DNA from: Oscillospiraceae bacterium
Lineage (GTDB): Bacteria; Bacillota; Clostridia; Oscillospirales; Oscillospiraceae
Assembly: GCA_017435615.1 (NCBI GenBank)
Contig: JAFSET010000081.1
Location: forward strand, 18,390-82,389
Direction of reading: 5' to 3'
DNA: 64,000 nucleotides
Shown here: positions 62,411 to 64,000 of the stretch, piece by piece
How positions within the stretch are numbered: position 1 is the first letter of the stretch
Layout of the letters: each line of letters starts with the position of its first letter
The notes under the pieces: model-generated
Told to the model about the DNA's origin: nothing
What the model saw: the letters and a program-made list of their open reading frames with translations, nothing else
Database searches by the model: none
Made by a program: the position numbers and the translations under genes

Positions 62411-62438
62411 TTTTACACCTTGACAAATGTGCTATAAT
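62411..62438 (+). promoter_or_regulatory. Candidate promoter for smpB
   Basis: TTTTAC (62411-62416), 16 bases, TATAAT (62433-62438) with TGTGC before it. A TTGACA at 62420 is too close to the -10 box to serve as the -35. Confidence 0.55.
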
Positions 62439-62453
62439 CATATAGGAAAGAAG

Positions 62454-62924
62454 GTGCGTATTCTGGAGAAGCAAGGAATTAAAATTATGGCCCGGAACCG
62501 GGAGGCTTATCACGAGTATTTTGTGGAAGAAGAGATGGAAGCCGGTATCGAGCTTTGCGGCACAGAGGTCAAATCCATCCGTCAGGGCACACTGAACTTA
62601 AAAGATGCCTGGTGCGGTATCAAGGACGGACAGCTTTTACTGAACCAGATGCACATCTCTCCCTACGACCACGGCAACCGATTTAATCAGGACCCCAAAC
62701 GGCCACGAAGACTTTTGATGCACAAACGGGAAATCATGCGTCTGTTCGGCAAAGTTAAGCAGGACGGATTTGCACTGATCCCGCTAAGTGTGTATTTCAA
62801 AGGCAGCCGTGTAAAAATCAAGGTTGGTCTGTGCAAGGGCAAAAAACTGTACGACAAAAGACAATCTGCGGCCGAGCGTGATGCCAAGCGTCAGATCGAC
62901 CGTGCAATGAAGGAGCGATATTGA
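62454..62924 (+). CDS. smpB: SmpB, tmRNA-binding protein
   Basis: 156 residues from GTG 62454. Conserved AYHEYFVEEEMEAGIELCGTEVKSIR, GNRFNQDPKRPRRLLMHK, KVGLCKGKKLYDKRQ and the basic C-terminal tail, which folds on the ribosome during trans-translation. The frame opens at 62427, upstream of the probable transcription start, so that start is unlikely. ATG 62487 is a second possibility but would give only 145 residues. Family length and AGGAAAG near the GTG favour 62454. It works with the ssrA RNA encoded about 600 bases downstream. Confidence 0.94.
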   Translation: MRILEKQGIKIMARNREAYHEYFVEEEMEAGIELCGTEVKSIRQGTLNLKDAWCGIKDGQLLLNQMHISPYDHGNRFNQDPKRPRRLLMHKREIMRLFGKVKQDGFALIPLSVYFKGSRVKIKVGLCKGKKLYDKRQSAAERDAKRQIDRAMKERY

Positions 62925-62925
62925 T

Positions 62926-63462
62926 ATGAATCCAACATTTAAAATCACAATGGAAAACGGCGGTGTCATTGAAGGCGAGCTGTACCCGGAGATTGCGCCT
63001 CAAAGCGTGTATAATTTCATCGATCTTGCCAATCATAATTTTTACGATGGTCTGATCTTCCACCGGGTCATTCCCGGATTTATGATTCAGGGCGGCTGTC
63101 CCGACGGCACCGGTATGGGTGGCCCCGGTTACTGTATCAAGGGGGAGTTTTTCTTCAACGGTATCAAGAACGATCTGCGTCATAAGCGTGGCGTGCTTTC
63201 TATGGCCCGTTCCTCCTCCCCAAACTCTGCCGGTAGCCAATTCTTTATTATGCATCAGGATGCCAAGCATCTGGATGGACAGTATGCTGCCTTTGGAAAG
63301 GTAACATCCGGCATGGAAGTTGTAGATGCCATTGCAGCCACTCCCTGTGGCGCAGCCGACCGTCCTGTAAACGATCAAAAAATCGCGTCTATTACTGTGG
63401 ATACCCACGGTGAAACCTATCCGGAGCCCAAAAAGCTGCAGGATCCCTACGGCAGATTTTAA
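62926..63462 (+). CDS. Cyclophilin-type peptidyl-prolyl cis-trans isomerase
   Basis: 178 residues. FHRVIPGFMIQGG near residues 45-57 (catalytic Arg), GSQFFIM near 103, LDGQYAAFGKVTSGMEVVDAI near 119. It lacks a signal peptide, so it is cytoplasmic and aids protein folding. It begins one base after the smpB stop and is co-transcribed with it. The family members in Firmicutes are named ppiB-like; I leave the symbol open. Confidence 0.94.
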   Translation: MNPTFKITMENGGVIEGELYPEIAPQSVYNFIDLANHNFYDGLIFHRVIPGFMIQGGCPDGTGMGGPGYCIKGEFFFNGIKNDLRHKRGVLSMARSSSPNSAGSQFFIMHQDAKHLDGQYAAFGKVTSGMEVVDAIAATPCGAADRPVNDQKIASITVDTHGETYPEPKKLQDPYGRF

Positions 63463-63501
63463 TGATAGCGAACCCCAGGCGGTAATTTACCGCCCTAATA
63501 C

Positions 63502-63850
63502 GGGGCCGTACTGGTTTCGACGGGGGTAGTGAGGCTGGAATAGCGGGTCGTGGCGCCTGACCACGATAAAACGGGTACTTTTTAAATTTAACTGACAACT
63601 CTAACGTTGCTCTGGCAGCCTAATTAGGCCGCCCATCCGCCCCGGAAGGTCCACGAGCCGGGCTCGGGTGTGATTGAAGTGGAGACCGTGCGTGCGCAAA
63701 GCTTTGAGCGCACCATGCACAATGAAGCTACCAAGCTCCGTAGGATGTTTGTTTCCGCCGGAGTAAGGGAATGTAAATAACAAACTGCACCCGGAGAAGT
63801 TCCTTCCAAGTTGCTTTCGGACAGGGGTTCGATTCCCCTCGGCTCCACCA
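63502..63850 (+). ncRNA. ssrA: tmRNA (SsrA)
   Basis: 349 bases. The 5' end GGGGCCGTACTGGTTTCGACGG and the 3' end GTTCGATTCCCCTCGGCTCCACCA form the alanine-type tRNA-like domain, with acceptor stem GGGGCCG/CGGCTCC and encoded CCA. The tag reading frame ends TDNSNVALAA-stop (63591-63623); its exact resume codon was not determined. GC-rich pseudoknot segments follow. It rescues stalled ribosomes together with SmpB, encoded just upstream. A small hairpin GGCGGTAA/TTACCGCC precedes it. Confidence 0.96.
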
Positions 63851-63851
63851 T

Positions 63852-63891
63852 GAAAACACCCTCATTGTGATACAATGAGGGTGTTTTCAAT
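63852..63891 (+). terminator. Terminator of tmRNA
   Basis: A 16-bp stem, GAAAACACCCTCATTG with its complement, five-base loop, starting two bases after CCA. The 3' arm ends in TTTTC. Confidence 0.88.
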
Positions 63892-63892
63892 G

Positions 63893-63986
63893 ATATCCGT
63901 TCCTTGCGAAACGGAAGATATATCTTCGATATGATATCCACCTTCGGTGGATGATATATTCCTGCGGCATATGAAGGAACGGATAT
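63893..63986. repeat. Compound palindromic element downstream of tmRNA
   Basis: Outer arms ATATCCGTTCCTT (63893-63905) and AAGGAACGGATAT (63974-63986) are exact complements. Between them are small TTCG-loop hairpins, such as ATATCCACC-TTCG-GGTGGATGATAT. The whole can fold as a branched cruciform. Such elements occur near stable RNA genes in gut Clostridia. No coding capacity. Confidence 0.65.
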
Positions 63987-64000
63987 TATATCATGCTTGC

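Noticed and set aside
63893-63986. CRISPR repeat
   Set aside because: The repeats are inverted, short and unequal, with no regular spacers.

Overview
The window looks like chromosome from an anaerobic, endospore-forming member of Clostridia, most like gut Oscillospirales (Ruminococcaceae/Oscillospiraceae). The evidence is the spoIIIA operon, spoIID, a FtsK/SpoIIIE translocase next to a TepA-like ClpP homologue, a T-box in front of cysS, the style of the secreted glycan-active proteins, and moderate G+C with AT-rich intergenic spacers. No phage, insertion sequence or CRISPR array was found. The species call is an inference from gene content.

Layout. 1-7.4 kb, minus strand: spoIIIAA-AB-AC-AD-AE (AE runs off the left edge), an ECF transporter S component, ftsK/spoIIIE, an UppP-like membrane phosphatase and a TepA-like protease. 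7.4-9.1 kb: a small TSCPD protein, tRNA-Pro(CGG) and an orphan HPr-kinase-like P-loop protein. 9.1-25.8 kb, minus strand: an accessory block with a Thr-rich lipoprotein, a 31-33 residue peptide, a secreted DUF6273-type protein, a GH89 alpha-N-acetylglucosaminidase and a giant secreted protein of about 3,876 residues. The giant carries a metallophosphatase, a dockerin, many carbohydrate-binding-like modules, an endonuclease/exonuclease/phosphatase domain and two SGNH esterases. 25.9-27.8 kb: spoIID-metA. 28-34.1 kb: three envelope proteins (LRR; zinc-ribbon/Ig-like; kinase-like/FN3).

34.2-42.4 kb, plus strand: a complete chorismate-to-Phe/Tyr operon, aroF-tyrA-aroB-aroA-aroC-pheA-aroE/K-aroQ, with mostly overlapping stops and starts. 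It is preceded by a strong promoter, a 20-residue leader peptide dense in Phe and Tyr codons, a hairpin over the end of that peptide and a Rho-independent terminator. This is a textbook arrangement for ribosome-mediated attenuation. It is the clearest regulatory finding here, because Firmicutes usually use T-boxes or TRAP for this job.

42.4-48.9 kb, minus strand: a GNAT enzyme, an AT-rich spacer with DnaA-box-like repeats, then a cysS-polA-rimI-tsaD operon with overlapping junctions and a cysteine T-box. 49-54.4 kb: a DUF3298-type lipoprotein, an aminotransferase, a sodium:alanine symporter, a Spx/ArsC-like protein, truA with a short upstream partner, and an HMA copper-chaperone-like protein. 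54.6-61.9 kb, plus strand: degV, an MMPL exporter with a bactofilin-like tail, a GLUG-repeat surface protein, and a ThrE-type exporter. 61.9-64 kb: a Nudix hydrolase, smpB, a cyclophilin, tmRNA (ssrA) and a compound palindromic element.

The core genes cover sporulation, aromatic amino acid synthesis, translation quality control (smpB/ssrA, tsaD, rimI) and DNA repair. The lineage-specific material is concentrated at 8.2-25.7 kb, 28-34 kb and 55.5-60.6 kb.
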